Positions 1-5,312 of a stretch of DNA of 5,510 bases are shown one piece after another (the first letter of the stretch is position 1; each line of letters opens with the position of its first letter). The DNA is from Candidatus Auribacterota bacterium. Lineage in GTDB: Bacteria; Auribacterota; JAFGBW01; JAFGJP01. Below the pieces are notes generated by a model that searched no databases, was not told the origin of the DNA, and worked only from the letters and a program-made list of their open reading frames with translations. A program made the translations under genes and the position numbers. The DNA lies in NCBI GenBank assembly GCA_016929035.1, contig JAFGJP010000059.1, forward strand, positions 1 through 5,510, in the 5' to 3' direction.

Positions 1-1
1 A

Positions 2-47
2 ATCAGCGTAATCTGAGAATGAACCGCAGGATGCGGTTCATCAGCGT
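2..47. repeat. Hairpin flanked by ATCAGCGT direct repeats
   Basis: A perfect 9-bp inverted repeat, ATGAACCGC (19-27) and GCGGTTCAT (33-41), encloses a 5-nt loop. It is bracketed by two copies of ATCAGCGT (2-9 and 40-47). The left part also reads as degenerate 9-mers (AATCAGCGT, AATCTGAGA). There is no T-run after the stem, so it is not an obvious intrinsic terminator. It is probably the remnant of an interspersed repeat; the left side is cut by the window edge. Confidence 0.6.
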
Positions 48-60
48 CCTACAATTAAAA

Positions 61-119
61 ATATCGTGCGATAGCACACCTTACTTTTAAATTTCACATT
101 TTACATTTTAAATTTTGCT
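61..119 (+). repeat. GTGC/GCAC mini-hairpin plus five T-rich heptamers ending at the amrS start
   Basis: A short hairpin, GTGC-GATA-GCAC (66-77), followed by ACCT is nearly the same as one at 1864-1883 upstream of mnmG. From 85 the sequence reads in exact 7-bp steps: TTTTAAA, TTTCACA, TTTTACA, TTTTAAA, TTTTGCT (85-119). The amrS ATG follows at once at 120. The tract takes the place where a Shine-Dalgarno would normally be. Confidence 0.7.
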
Positions 120-1130
120 ATGATCGAAGCGCTTTTTTACGAGAAAAAGGAAGAAAGAGCCGTTCAGTGCCGCCTCTGCGGGCATGAATGTATCATCAGG
201 CCCGGTAAACGGGGCATCTGCTGCGTCAGGGAGAATAAAGAGGGCACACTGTATTCTCTCAATTCCGACAGGCTCATCTCTTCTTCTGTTGACCCCATCG
301 AGAAGAAGCCGCTGTATCATTTTCTGCCGGGATCATCAGCTTTTTCCATCGCAGCCATGGGCTGCAATTTTCACTGCTCTTTCTGCCAGAACGTCTCCAT
401 TTCACAGGTCTCGTGCAGCGAGGGGGTGTATGGCCAGAAGATAACTTTCGAAGACGTTTTGAAAGCCGCTCTTCAGTCTGGAGCGGCGTCGCTGTCCTAC
501 ACTTACAGCGAGCCGACCGTCTTCTACGAGATGGTGAGAGGCGTCGGGGTTCTTGCCAGGGAAAAAGGATTGAAAAACACCCTGGTATCAAACGGGTTTA
601 TGAGTGATGATGTGGCCAGAGACATGCTTTCTTTTATGGACGGGGCGAATATTGATTTGAAGTTTTTCCGTGATGAGAGCTACAGGAAATTGACCGGCGG
701 TAACCTTGAAAAAGTCAAAAGCTCAATTGAGATATTTGCCGGAAGCCCTTCATTGTGGATAGAGATCACAACGCTTCTGATACCCGGGATCAATGATTCC
801 ACCGAGGAGCTGAAGGCTTTATCCTCGTGGATCGCTTCTCTAGATAAGAATATCCCGTGGCATATCTCGCGCTTTTTCCCCCATCATAAAATGATAGACA
901 AGCGGCCGACTCCTGTCAGCACGCTGGAGAGAGCTTATGAAACAGGAAAGGAGCAGGGGCTGAAATTTGTCTACCTGGGGAATGTTTATGATCCAGACCG
1001 TGAAAACACCATTTGTCCAAGCTGTGGAGAAGTCCTCATCAGGCGGAGCGGCTTTTGGATTGATGCTTTGCATGTATTGGACGGAAAATGCCGGTACTGC
1101 CGGTCAGAAATTCCGGGAGTGTGGAAGTAA
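120..1130 (+). CDS. amrS: AmmeMemoRadiSam system radical SAM enzyme (AmrS-type)
   Basis: This 336-residue protein is a radical SAM enzyme of the group often mislabelled pyruvate formate-lyase activating enzyme. The cluster-binding CxxxCxxC motif is Cys82, Cys86 and Cys89 (GCNFHCSFCQN). An N-terminal cysteine cluster (Cys17, Cys20, Cys24, Cys34) precedes it. The C-terminus has two CxxC pairs (299/302 and 324/327), probably a metal-binding ribbon, and ends in the typical EIPGVW. The family normally works with Memo and AMMECR1 proteins; neither is encoded in this window, and the substrate of the system is not established. The start at 120 fits the usual family N-terminus (M-x-EALFYEK), although there is no Shine-Dalgarno: a heptamer tract runs right up to the ATG. 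The length is normal and no key residue is missing. A ferredoxin gene follows 315 bp downstream and could supply electrons, which is inference. Confidence 0.93.
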   Translation: MIEALFYEKKEERAVQCRLCGHECIIRPGKRGICCVRENKEGTLYSLNSDRLISSSVDPIEKKPLYHFLPGSSAFSIAAMGCNFHCSFCQNVSISQVSCSEGVYGQKITFEDVLKAALQSGAASLSYTYSEPTVFYEMVRGVGVLAREKGLKNTLVSNGFMSDDVARDMLSFMDGANIDLKFFRDESYRKLTGGNLEKVKSSIEIFAGSPSLWIEITTLLIPGINDSTEELKALSSWIASLDKNIPWHISRFFPHHKMIDKRPTPVSTLERAYETGKEQGLKFVYLGNVYDPDRENTICPSCGEVLIRRSGFWIDALHVLDGKCRYCRSEIPGVWK

Positions 1131-1133
1131 GAA

Positions 1134-1161
1134 AGACACAAGATACACGATGCAAGATAAG
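1134..1161 (+). repeat. AGATACA heptamer tract, left side of the amrS-ferredoxin gap
   Basis: The tract begins 4 bp after the amrS stop codon and reads AGACACA, AGATACA, CGATGCA, AGATAAG in 7-bp steps, with looser copies continuing to about 1189 (AAGATAG, AGAATAG). Its reverse complement word recurs at 1311-1338 on the other side of the same gap. Confidence 0.65.
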
Positions 1162-1216
1162 AAAATGGAAGATAGAGAATAGACAAGAGGAGAGCGAAAC
1201 TAGAGAAAAGACTGTA

Positions 1217-1244
1217 AAAAGTTAAAAGTGAAAAAGAAGAAAAC
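1217..1244 (+). repeat. AAAAGTT heptamer tract inside the amrS-ferredoxin gap
   Basis: Four 7-bp units can be read: AAAAGTT, AAAAGTG, AAAAAGA, AGAAAAC. The word differs from the AGATACA tract just upstream, so one gap can carry more than one heptamer type. Confidence 0.5.
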
Positions 1245-1286
1245 AATAAAAAATGTTAGACGAGATGAACCCTGTTTTGAATGTCT

Positions 1287-1338
1287 GCGCGAAGCGCTCT
1301 TTTTATTGAATATCATGTATTCTGTATCTTGTATCTGA
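1287..1338 (+). repeat. GCGC-GAA-GCGC mini-hairpin plus TATCTTG heptamer tract
   Basis: The hairpin GCGC-GAA-GCGC (1287-1297) is followed by TCTTTTT (1298-1304) and then by heptamers TATCATG, TATTCTG, TATCTTG, TATCTGA (1311-1338). The word is the reverse complement of the AGATACA tract at 1134-1161; the two arms agree at about 20 of 26 positions. The stem plus T-run could end amrS transcripts weakly, but a 4-bp stem is marginal. Confidence 0.6.
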
Positions 1339-1382
1339 CATAATGCTAAACATACATAATGATAGTGAGGAGTCTTTTTTTG

Positions 1383-1411
1383 TTGAATAACAGTAAAAAA
1401 TTCGCTATATA
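1383..1411 (+). promoter_or_regulatory. Sigma70-type promoter of the ferredoxin gene
   Basis: A -35 element TTGAAT (1383-1388) is separated by exactly 17 bp from a -10 element TATATA (1406-1411). Transcription would start near 1418, giving a leader of about 28 nt that contains the ribosome site. This is the best promoter in the window; it fits a highly expressed small ferredoxin. Confidence 0.7.
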
Positions 1412-1430
1412 TATCCCTTAACCTTGAGCC

Positions 1431-1440
1431 AAGGAGGTGA
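1431..1440 (+). promoter_or_regulatory. Strong Shine-Dalgarno of the ferredoxin gene
   Basis: AAGGAGGTGA is a near-perfect match to the anti-Shine-Dalgarno of 16S rRNA. It ends 5 bp before the ATG at 1446 and rules out the in-frame GTG at 1437, which lies within it. None of the other three genes has such a site. Confidence 0.9.
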
Positions 1441-1445
1441 AAACA

Positions 1446-1619
1446 ATGGCCTATGTTATTGGCAATGAATGCGTTTCCTGCGGATCATGTGAGCCTGAGT
1501 GCCCTGTGAACGCCATCAGTCAGGGTGAGAATATATATGAGATCGATCCTGAGAAATGTACCGATTGCGGCGCCTGTGCTGCTGTATGCCCTGTAGAGTG
1601 CATAAAGCCGGGAAGCTGA
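1446..1619 (+). CDS. 2[4Fe-4S] ferredoxin, clostridial type
   Basis: This 57-residue soluble electron carrier has two classic CxxCxxCxxxCP motifs: Cys9, 12, 15, 19 and Cys38, 41, 44, 48. Each should bind [4Fe-4S] clusters together with the other motif in the usual crossed pattern of bacterial 2[4Fe-4S] ferredoxins. Nearly the whole protein is this fold. An in-frame GTG at 1437 is possible, but it lies inside the Shine-Dalgarno AAGGAGGTGA, so the ATG at 1446 is the real start. Cys52 is a ninth cysteine just after the second motif, where relatives usually have a small residue, so it is probably not a ligand. The gene has its own promoter, strong ribosome site and terminator, making a monocistronic transcript of roughly 260 nt. 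Likely partners are low-potential oxidoreductases and radical SAM enzymes such as the upstream AmrS. Confidence 0.96.
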   Translation: MAYVIGNECVSCGSCEPECPVNAISQGENIYEIDPEKCTDCGACAAVCPVECIKPGS

Positions 1620-1635
1620 GATTTAATTTATTTAG

Positions 1636-1678
1636 AGGTGCATCTTTCTATACAATAAGATTGATGTACCTTTTTTTT
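1636..1678 (+). terminator. Intrinsic terminator after the ferredoxin gene
   Basis: The arms AGGTGCATC (1636-1644) and GATGTACCT (1663-1671) pair over 9 bp with one G-U wobble. Eight Ts (1671-1678) follow. It lies 16 bp after the ferredoxin stop, so the transcript is probably monocistronic. Confidence 0.85.
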
Positions 1679-1700
1679 GCTTAAAATATTTTAAAAAGAA

Positions 1701-1740
1701 ATCAAAAATCAAAGATCAAAAATCAAAAATAAGGAACGCT
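1701..1740 (+). repeat. ATCAAAA heptamer tract, left side of the ferredoxin-mnmG gap
   Basis: Four exact 7-bp steps read ATCAAAA, ATCAAAG, ATCAAAA, ATCAAAA (1701-1728), then ATAAGGAACGCT. The tail resembles the GGAGCGCT that follows the tract at 3760-3787. The inverse word TTTTGAT occurs at 1888-1915 on the other side of the gap. Confidence 0.75.
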
Positions 1741-1753
1741 CTACTAGATAATT

Positions 1754-1765
1754 GTAAATATTTAC
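1754..1765. other. 12-bp perfect palindrome GTAAATATTTAC
   Basis: A perfect AT-rich palindrome lies in the middle of the ferredoxin-mnmG gap, about 195 bp before mnmG. It could be an operator, but palindromes of this kind are not rare in AT-rich DNA and no regulator is identified. Confidence 0.3.
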
Positions 1766-1859
1766 CATGTATGACATGAAGAAGAAAACTGTTATTAAGA
1801 AATAGTGCTTTGCAGCCCTTTTTCTCTTTCTTTTTTCCTGTGAATCCTTTTGAATTCCT

Positions 1860-1865
1860 TATAAT
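1860..1865 (+). promoter_or_regulatory. Possible -10 element of an mnmG promoter
   Basis: TATAAT is a perfect -10 hexamer about 95 bp upstream of the mnmG ATG and just before the GTGC-GTA-GCAC hairpin. No convincing -35 hexamer lies 16-18 bp upstream, so the promoter is tentative. Confidence 0.35.
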
Positions 1866-1922
1866 ATTGTGCGTAGCACACCTCAATTTTTGATATTTGA
1901 TTTTTTATTTTTGATTTTAAAA
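1864..1922 (+). repeat. GTGC/GCAC mini-hairpin plus TTTTGAT heptamer tract before mnmG
   Basis: The hairpin GTGC-GTA-GCAC (1869-1879) followed by ACCT is a second copy of the unit at 61-81: about 19 of 21 aligned positions agree, with one 1-bp gap. Heptamers TTTTGAT, ATTTGAT, TTTTTAT, TTTTGAT follow (1888-1915). The word is the exact reverse complement of the ATCAAAA tract at 1701-1728. The tract ends about 40 bp before the mnmG start. Confidence 0.75.
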
Positions 1923-1960
1923 GTATGGGTCAATCTTAACCATTAAGATGATTATAAGCT

Positions 1961-3775
1961 ATGCGTTATCATTCATTTGACATCGTCGTTATCGGTGGCG
2001 GGCATGCCGGCTGCGAGGCCGCTCTGGCCTGCGCGCGCATGGGGGCAAAGACAGCTCTTTTCACTATAAATATTGATACGATCGCCCAGATGTCCTGCAA
2101 TCCGTCCATCGGCGGCATTGCCAAGGGCGAAATGGTGAGAGAGATCGATGCTCTCGGCGGCGCCATGGGACGCGTCATTGATGCCACAGGCATTCAGTTC
2201 CGGATGCTGAACACGAAAAAAGGCCCTGCCGTATGGGGCCCCAGAGCCCAGGCTGATAAAAAAGACTACCAGTTCATGATGAAGAACATCATCGAGTCCC
2301 AGGAAGATCTTACGTTTATCCAGGATGAGGTAACAGACGTTCTTGTCAGGAATCACAAAGTCTGCGGGATTGAGACCGTGCGCGGACAGAAGTATACGTG
2401 CAAAGCGGCTATTGTCACAACAGGCACTTTCCTGGGCGGCATGATTTACATAGGTCCGTTTACGATGGAGTCCGGCCGTTTTGGCGAGCCGGCGTCAAAG
2501 AAGCTCGTTAAAAGCCTTGCATCAAACGGCATCAGGTTTATGAGGCTCAAGACAGGGACGCCTGCTCGCATCAATGGAAAATCCATTGATTACTCCTCTG
2601 TACAGGAGCAAGCCGGAGACGACATCATCTTCCCTTTTTCTTTTTCAACAGAAAAGATCGAAAGGGAGCAGATCCCCTGCTATATCACGCGGACGACAAA
2701 AAAGACCCGAGATATTGTGAGAAGAAATCTCTCTCTCAGCCCTCTTTATTCAGGGAAAATAACCGGTGTTGGCGTGCGCTACTGTCCTTCTCTGGAGGAC
2801 AAGTTCGTCAAGTTTCCTCAGAAAGAGACTCACCAGATCTTTCTTGAACCGGAAGGAAGGAAGACAAATGAGGTCTATGTCAACGGAGCATCGTCAAGTC
2901 TTCCTGAAAAAGTCCAAGAGAAAATGATTCGCTCTATCCGCGGCATTGAAAAAGCGGAGATTATGAGAATAGGCTACGCCATCGAGTACGAGTTCGCTCC
3001 TCCCGTTCAGCTGCGTCTTTCTCTTGAAAGCAAGTGTGTCAGAAATCTTTTTCTTGCAGGACAGATCAACGGGACTTCAGGATACGAAGAAGCGGCCGGC
3101 CAGGGGATCATGGCCGGCATTAATGCCTTTTTAAATCTCAGCAAAAAGGACCCGTTTATCCTGAAGCGTTCAGAGTCATATATCGGAACGCTCATCGATG
3201 ATCTTGTGACCAAGGGAACAGAAGAGCCCTACCGGATGTTCACGTCCCGCTCAGAATACCGTCTTCTTTTAAGGCAGGACAACGCTGACATCCGCCTGAT
3301 GCCTTATGCCCATCGTCTCGGGCTGGTCGGTGATGATGACTATCGCAAAATGCAGAAAAGGAAAGAGAGACTGGAAAGCATAAAAGGGCTTTTAAAAAAG
3401 ACCGCGGTCGGCAAGGAATCGTCTTATGAGTACATAGTGAGATCACGCGAGGAGGCGATGGCTTCGATAAAAAGAATCGCCAGGCTCTTCGAAGGACTCG
3501 ATTTGAGAGACGCTGTGACGGTCTATGCCGATGTTTTGTATTCCGGATACGTGCGAAAAATGGAAGAAGAGATCAGGCGCCTGAAGAATTATGAAACCCT
3601 TGCTATTCCGGAATATTTCCAGTATTCTAAGGTTAAAGGTCTGAAGAAAGAAAGCGTTGAAAAGCTTGTCAGGGTCAGGCCGTCGACGATCGGGCAGGCC
3701 ATGAGGATTTCCGGCATTACGCCGGCTGACGCGACGCTTTTGATGATGGCGGTTAAAAGAAAATTTAAAATTTAA
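1961..3775 (+). CDS. mnmG: tRNA uridine-5-carboxymethylaminomethyl(34) synthesis enzyme MnmG
   Basis: MnmG (GidA) is an FAD protein that with MnmE installs the (carboxymethyl)aminomethyl group on the wobble uridine U34 of certain tRNAs in the cytoplasm. The FAD-binding Rossmann motif GGGHAGCE is at residues 12-19, followed by the family signature SCNPSIGGIAKG at 45-56. Further family blocks are KKGPAVWGPRAQADK, the cysteine-bearing GVGVRYCPSLEDK, HQIFLEPEG, NGTSGYEEAAGQG, and the helical C-terminal domain with KVKGL and RPSTIGQAMRISGITPA. At 604 residues it is slightly shorter than the common 615-630, mostly at the C-terminus, but all domains are present. The start fits the family N-terminus (M-x-Y-x-x-x-D-I-V-V-I-GGG); no clear Shine-Dalgarno precedes it. 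The last codons (K-F-K-I-stop) lie inside a 7-bp repeat tract. mnmE and rsmG are not adjacent here. Confidence 0.97.
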   Translation: MRYHSFDIVVIGGGHAGCEAALACARMGAKTALFTINIDTIAQMSCNPSIGGIAKGEMVREIDALGGAMGRVIDATGIQFRMLNTKKGPAVWGPRAQADKKDYQFMMKNIIESQEDLTFIQDEVTDVLVRNHKVCGIETVRGQKYTCKAAIVTTGTFLGGMIYIGPFTMESGRFGEPASKKLVKSLASNGIRFMRLKTGTPARINGKSIDYSSVQEQAGDDIIFPFSFSTEKIEREQIPCYITRTTKKTRDIVRRNLSLSPLYSGKITGVGVRYCPSLEDKFVKFPQKETHQIFLEPEGRKTNEVYVNGASSSLPEKVQEKMIRSIRGIEKAEIMRIGYAIEYEFAPPVQLRLSLESKCVRNLFLAGQINGTSGYEEAAGQGIMAGINAFLNLSKKDPFILKRSESYIGTLIDDLVTKGTEEPYRMFTSRSEYRLLLRQDNADIRLMPYAHRLGLVGDDDYRKMQKRKERLESIKGLLKKTAVGKESSYEYIVRSREEAMASIKRIARLFEGLDLRDAVTVYADVLYSGYVRKMEEEIRRLKNYETLAIPEYFQYSKVKGLKKESVEKLVRVRPSTIGQAMRISGITPADATLLMMAVKRKFKI

Positions 3776-3803
3776 AATGAAAATTTAAGGAGCGCTAAAG
3801 CGC
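3760..3803 (+). repeat. AAAATTT heptamer tract over the mnmG stop plus GCGC-TAAA-GCGC hairpin
   Basis: 7-bp units AAAATTT, AAAATTT, AAAATGA, AAATTTA (3760-3787) are followed by AGG and the hairpin GCGC-TAAA-GCGC (3792-3803). The mnmG stop TAA (3773-3775) lies inside the tract. Read on the opposite strand, the layout (hairpin, then T-rich heptamers) is that of 61-119 and 1864-1922. Confidence 0.7.
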
Positions 3804-3823
3804 GGATGATAAAAAAAGTAGCC

Positions 3824-3850
3824 ACAAATACACACAAATAAACACAAATT
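3824..3850 (+). repeat. ACAAATAMAC tandem repeat, 10-bp period
   Basis: Three units begin with ACAAAT at 3824, 3834 and 3844 (ACAAATACAC, ACAAATAAAC, ACAAATT). The period is 10 bp, unlike the 7-bp tracts nearby. Confidence 0.7.
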
Positions 3851-3851
3851 G

Positions 3852-3875
3852 TTCGCCTTCGGCGAAATTCTTTTT
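3852..3875 (+). terminator. Candidate intrinsic terminator downstream of mnmG
   Basis: The arms TTCGCC (3852-3857) and GGCGAA (3861-3866) form a perfect 6-bp stem with a 3-nt loop, followed by ATTCTTTTT (3867-3875). It lies about 77 bp after the mnmG stop. The stem is short and it sits among repeats, so it may be one more mini-hairpin of the repeat family. Confidence 0.45.
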
Positions 3876-3876
3876 A

Positions 3877-3894
3877 ACTACGAAGACCACGAAA
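3877..3894 (+). repeat. ACYACGAAR 9-bp tandem pair
   Basis: Two adjacent 9-mers, ACTACGAAG and ACCACGAAA, form a short degenerate tandem with yet another period. It is one part of the mosaic between mnmG and the channel gene. Confidence 0.5.
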
Positions 3895-3906
3895 AAAGGC
3901 ATGTTT

Positions 3907-3929
3907 TCTCCTCCCTTGAGAGGAGGAGA
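3907..3929. repeat. CT/GA-rich hairpin (TCTCCTC ... GAGGAGA)
   Basis: Arms TCTCCTC (3907-3913) and GAGGAGA (3923-3929) form a perfect 7-bp stem around CCTTGAGAG. No T-run follows at once, so a terminator is unlikely. It looks like an interspersed palindromic unit. Confidence 0.5.
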
Positions 3930-4001
3930 TTAAGAGGGATGTTGAAAAGCTTTTTGTTTTTTCTAGATACTAAAAAACTAAGACTGCTAATAGCTGACCA
4001 T

Positions 4002-4029
4002 GGGACGAGGGACGTAAAACGCAAGATGT
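4002..4029 (+). repeat. GGGACGA heptamer tract
   Basis: 7-bp units GGGACGA, GGGACGT, AAAACGC, AAGATGT can be read, decaying to the right. It directly precedes the GTCATTGCGAG element. Confidence 0.5.
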
Positions 4030-4030
4030 C

Positions 4031-4051
4031 GTCATTGCGAGCGAAGCGAAG
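4031..4051. repeat. REP-like element GTCATTGCGAGCGAAGCGAA
   Basis: The element contains the GCGAGCGAAGCGAAG core seen in interspersed repeats of several unrelated bacteria (recalled, not searched). Degenerate echoes follow (GTAGCGAAGCTTC, to about 4080). It is non-coding despite lying in a short open frame. Confidence 0.55.
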
Positions 4052-4127
4052 AAAATTCAGTAAATCGTAGCGAAGCTTCTGTTTTGGCACTTAGGATGTT
4101 TTTAATTTTAGGCACTTATTTGAAATT

Positions 4128-4175
4128 TTTGCTTTTTATTCTTTTAATTTTAAACTTTTAACTTTAAATTTTTTT
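4128..4175 (+). repeat. T-rich heptamer tract ending at the channel gene start
   Basis: Clear 7-bp units TTTTAAT, TTTAAAC, TTTTAAC, TTTAAAT (4142-4169) are followed by six Ts and the ATG at 4176; looser units extend back to about 4128. The word TTTAAAT is the reverse complement of a rotation of the AAAATTT word at 3760-3773. As at amrS, the tract stands where a Shine-Dalgarno is expected. Confidence 0.65.
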
Positions 4176-5078
4176 ATGAGCTGGTTTTTTCAGTGGTCAA
4201 AAAATCTCATTGAAGCTCCTACCCCGTCGCTTCTGAAGCTTATGCAGAGCCTGGCCGTCATACTGGTCTTTTATATTATTTTTCTTATTGTCAACCGGGT
4301 CATCAACACGAACGTGGCGGATCTGCGCAAAAGGTATCTTTACAGGAAAGTCTCTTTTTATGTTATTACCATTATCGGCTTTCTTGTTTTTGCCCGCGTG
4401 TGGATCAATCAGATGGCTTCGGTCACAATGTTTCTCAGCTTTCTCGGCGGCGGTATCGCGCTCGCTCTTCATCAGGTGATCCTCAGTGTCGCCGGCTGGC
4501 TTCTGATCATCGTCAAGGGATATTACAACATTGGTGACAGAATAGAGATCGGGCCAATAAAAGGCGACATCATCGACATCAGCGTTTTTTATACCACATG
4601 CATGGAGATCGGCAACTGGGTTGAGTCAGATCAGAGCACCGGCCGCATGGTCCAGTTTCCCAACAGCCGCGTTTTTACAGAGCCGGTTTACAATTACACA
4701 AGAGGTTTCGAGTATATCTGGAATGAGATAACTATTCTTGTGACATTTGAAAGCGACTGGAAAAAGGCAGAGGAGATTTTGACAAATATCATCGGTAAAT
4801 ATTCTGTCGAAGTTACAGACACGGTAAGAAAACGGATCCAGAAAATGGCGCAGAAGTATTGGATCCATTATGAAATTCTCACGCCAATCGTCTACACAAC
4901 GATCAAGGATTCCGGAATCCAGCTGAATGTACGGTACCTGACGGATGTGAAAAAAAGGAGGATGACCGAGGTGCAGATCTCCCGGGAAGTGCTCAAGGCT
5001 TTTTCAAAGGAGCCGTCTGTTGAATTTGCCTACCCCACGACACGTTTTTACAAAAGAGGCGAAGAAGAGGGAAGATAA
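4176..5078 (+). CDS. MscS-family small-conductance mechanosensitive ion channel
   Basis: This 300-residue inner-membrane protein has the MscS layout. Three membrane segments are visible at about residues 21-43, 59-77 and 82-113. The third is the Gly/Ala-rich pore helix (LGGGIALALHQVILSVAGW). The soluble beta domain begins at GDRIEI (120-125) and continues through KGDIIDI, TTCMEIGNW, DQSTGR and the well-conserved PNSRVFTEPVYNYT. A mixed alpha/beta C-terminal domain ends in a short charged tail. Such channels release solutes under hypo-osmotic shock; the trigger and ion preference of this homologue cannot be read from sequence. The length is near that of E. coli MscS (about 286), so it is a minimal, not a fused, member. 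The ATG at 4176 directly follows a heptamer tract and has no Shine-Dalgarno. It stands alone, 400 bp after mnmG. Confidence 0.93.
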   Translation: MSWFFQWSKNLIEAPTPSLLKLMQSLAVILVFYIIFLIVNRVINTNVADLRKRYLYRKVSFYVITIIGFLVFARVWINQMASVTMFLSFLGGGIALALHQVILSVAGWLLIIVKGYYNIGDRIEIGPIKGDIIDISVFYTTCMEIGNWVESDQSTGRMVQFPNSRVFTEPVYNYTRGFEYIWNEITILVTFESDWKKAEEILTNIIGKYSVEVTDTVRKRIQKMAQKYWIHYEILTPIVYTTIKDSGIQLNVRYLTDVKKRRMTEVQISREVLKAFSKEPSVEFAYPTTRFYKRGEEEGR

Positions 5079-5262
5079 CCCGCCCAAATTATTTAATATT
5101 ATAGACACACATAATGTTAAATTAGATTTTCAGTCGCTTTTGGCTTTAAAAGAGAGATTTTTTAGAGAAATTGGCTGTTTTTTGCTTGTATCCGCCCTCA
5201 TTTCTCCTGTGATTTCCAATTATCTCATTATCTGGATATTTTGTTCAAGTGCATGAAATATC
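5079..5262. other. AT-rich intergenic stretch with no recognised feature
   Basis: Nothing could be supported in the first 180 bp after the channel gene. The one open frame through it (from a TTG at 5020) overlaps the channel C-terminus out of frame and has no ribosome site. No heptamer tract is present, unlike the other three gaps. Confidence 0.5.
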
Positions 5263-5267
5263 GGATC

Positions 5268-5303
5268 TTGCTGAAAGAAAATGTATGAAATTTCCTTCAG
5301 CAA
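5268..5303. other. Long imperfect hairpin
   Basis: Outer arms TTGCTGAA (5268-5275) and TTCAGCAA (5296-5303) pair over 8 bp. After one mismatch the inner arms GAAA (5277-5280) and TTTC (5291-5294) pair, leaving a 10-nt loop. No T-run follows on either strand, so it is not an intrinsic terminator. It may protect the 3' end of the channel mRNA or be part of a structured RNA with 5313-5359. Confidence 0.55.
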
Positions 5304-5312
5304 AAGACGTTT

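Noticed and set aside
752..762. DnaA-box-like TGTGGATAG, raised because gidA/mnmG is often near the replication origin
   Set aside because: It is a single imperfect match inside the amrS coding region. No cluster of boxes is seen and neither dnaA, dnaN nor rsmG is nearby.
1135..1440. Classic insertion sequence or MITE between amrS and the ferredoxin
   Set aside because: The inverted arms are degenerate heptamers, no target-site duplication is evident and no transposase is present, so it was left as repeats rather than called a mobile element.
1437..1445. GTG at 1437 as the ferredoxin start
   Set aside because: The GTG is part of the Shine-Dalgarno AAGGAGGTGA; the ATG at 1446 has ideal spacing and gives the standard N-terminus.
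1701..1915. CRISPR array or direct-repeat array
   Set aside because: The repeats are 7-bp low-complexity words without spacers, the two tracts are inverted relative to each other, and no cas gene is present.
3849..4070. Open frame of 73 codons on the + strand between mnmG and the channel gene
   Set aside because: It starts at TTG without a ribosome site, and its codons are made of the interspersed repeats (hairpins, GGGACGA tract and the GCGAGCGAAGCGAAG element). The predicted peptide resembles no family I know.
5020..5256. Open frame of 78 codons overlapping the 3' end of the channel gene
   Set aside because: It begins at TTG inside the channel gene in another frame, has no Shine-Dalgarno, and the part beyond 5078 has AT-rich, non-coding character.
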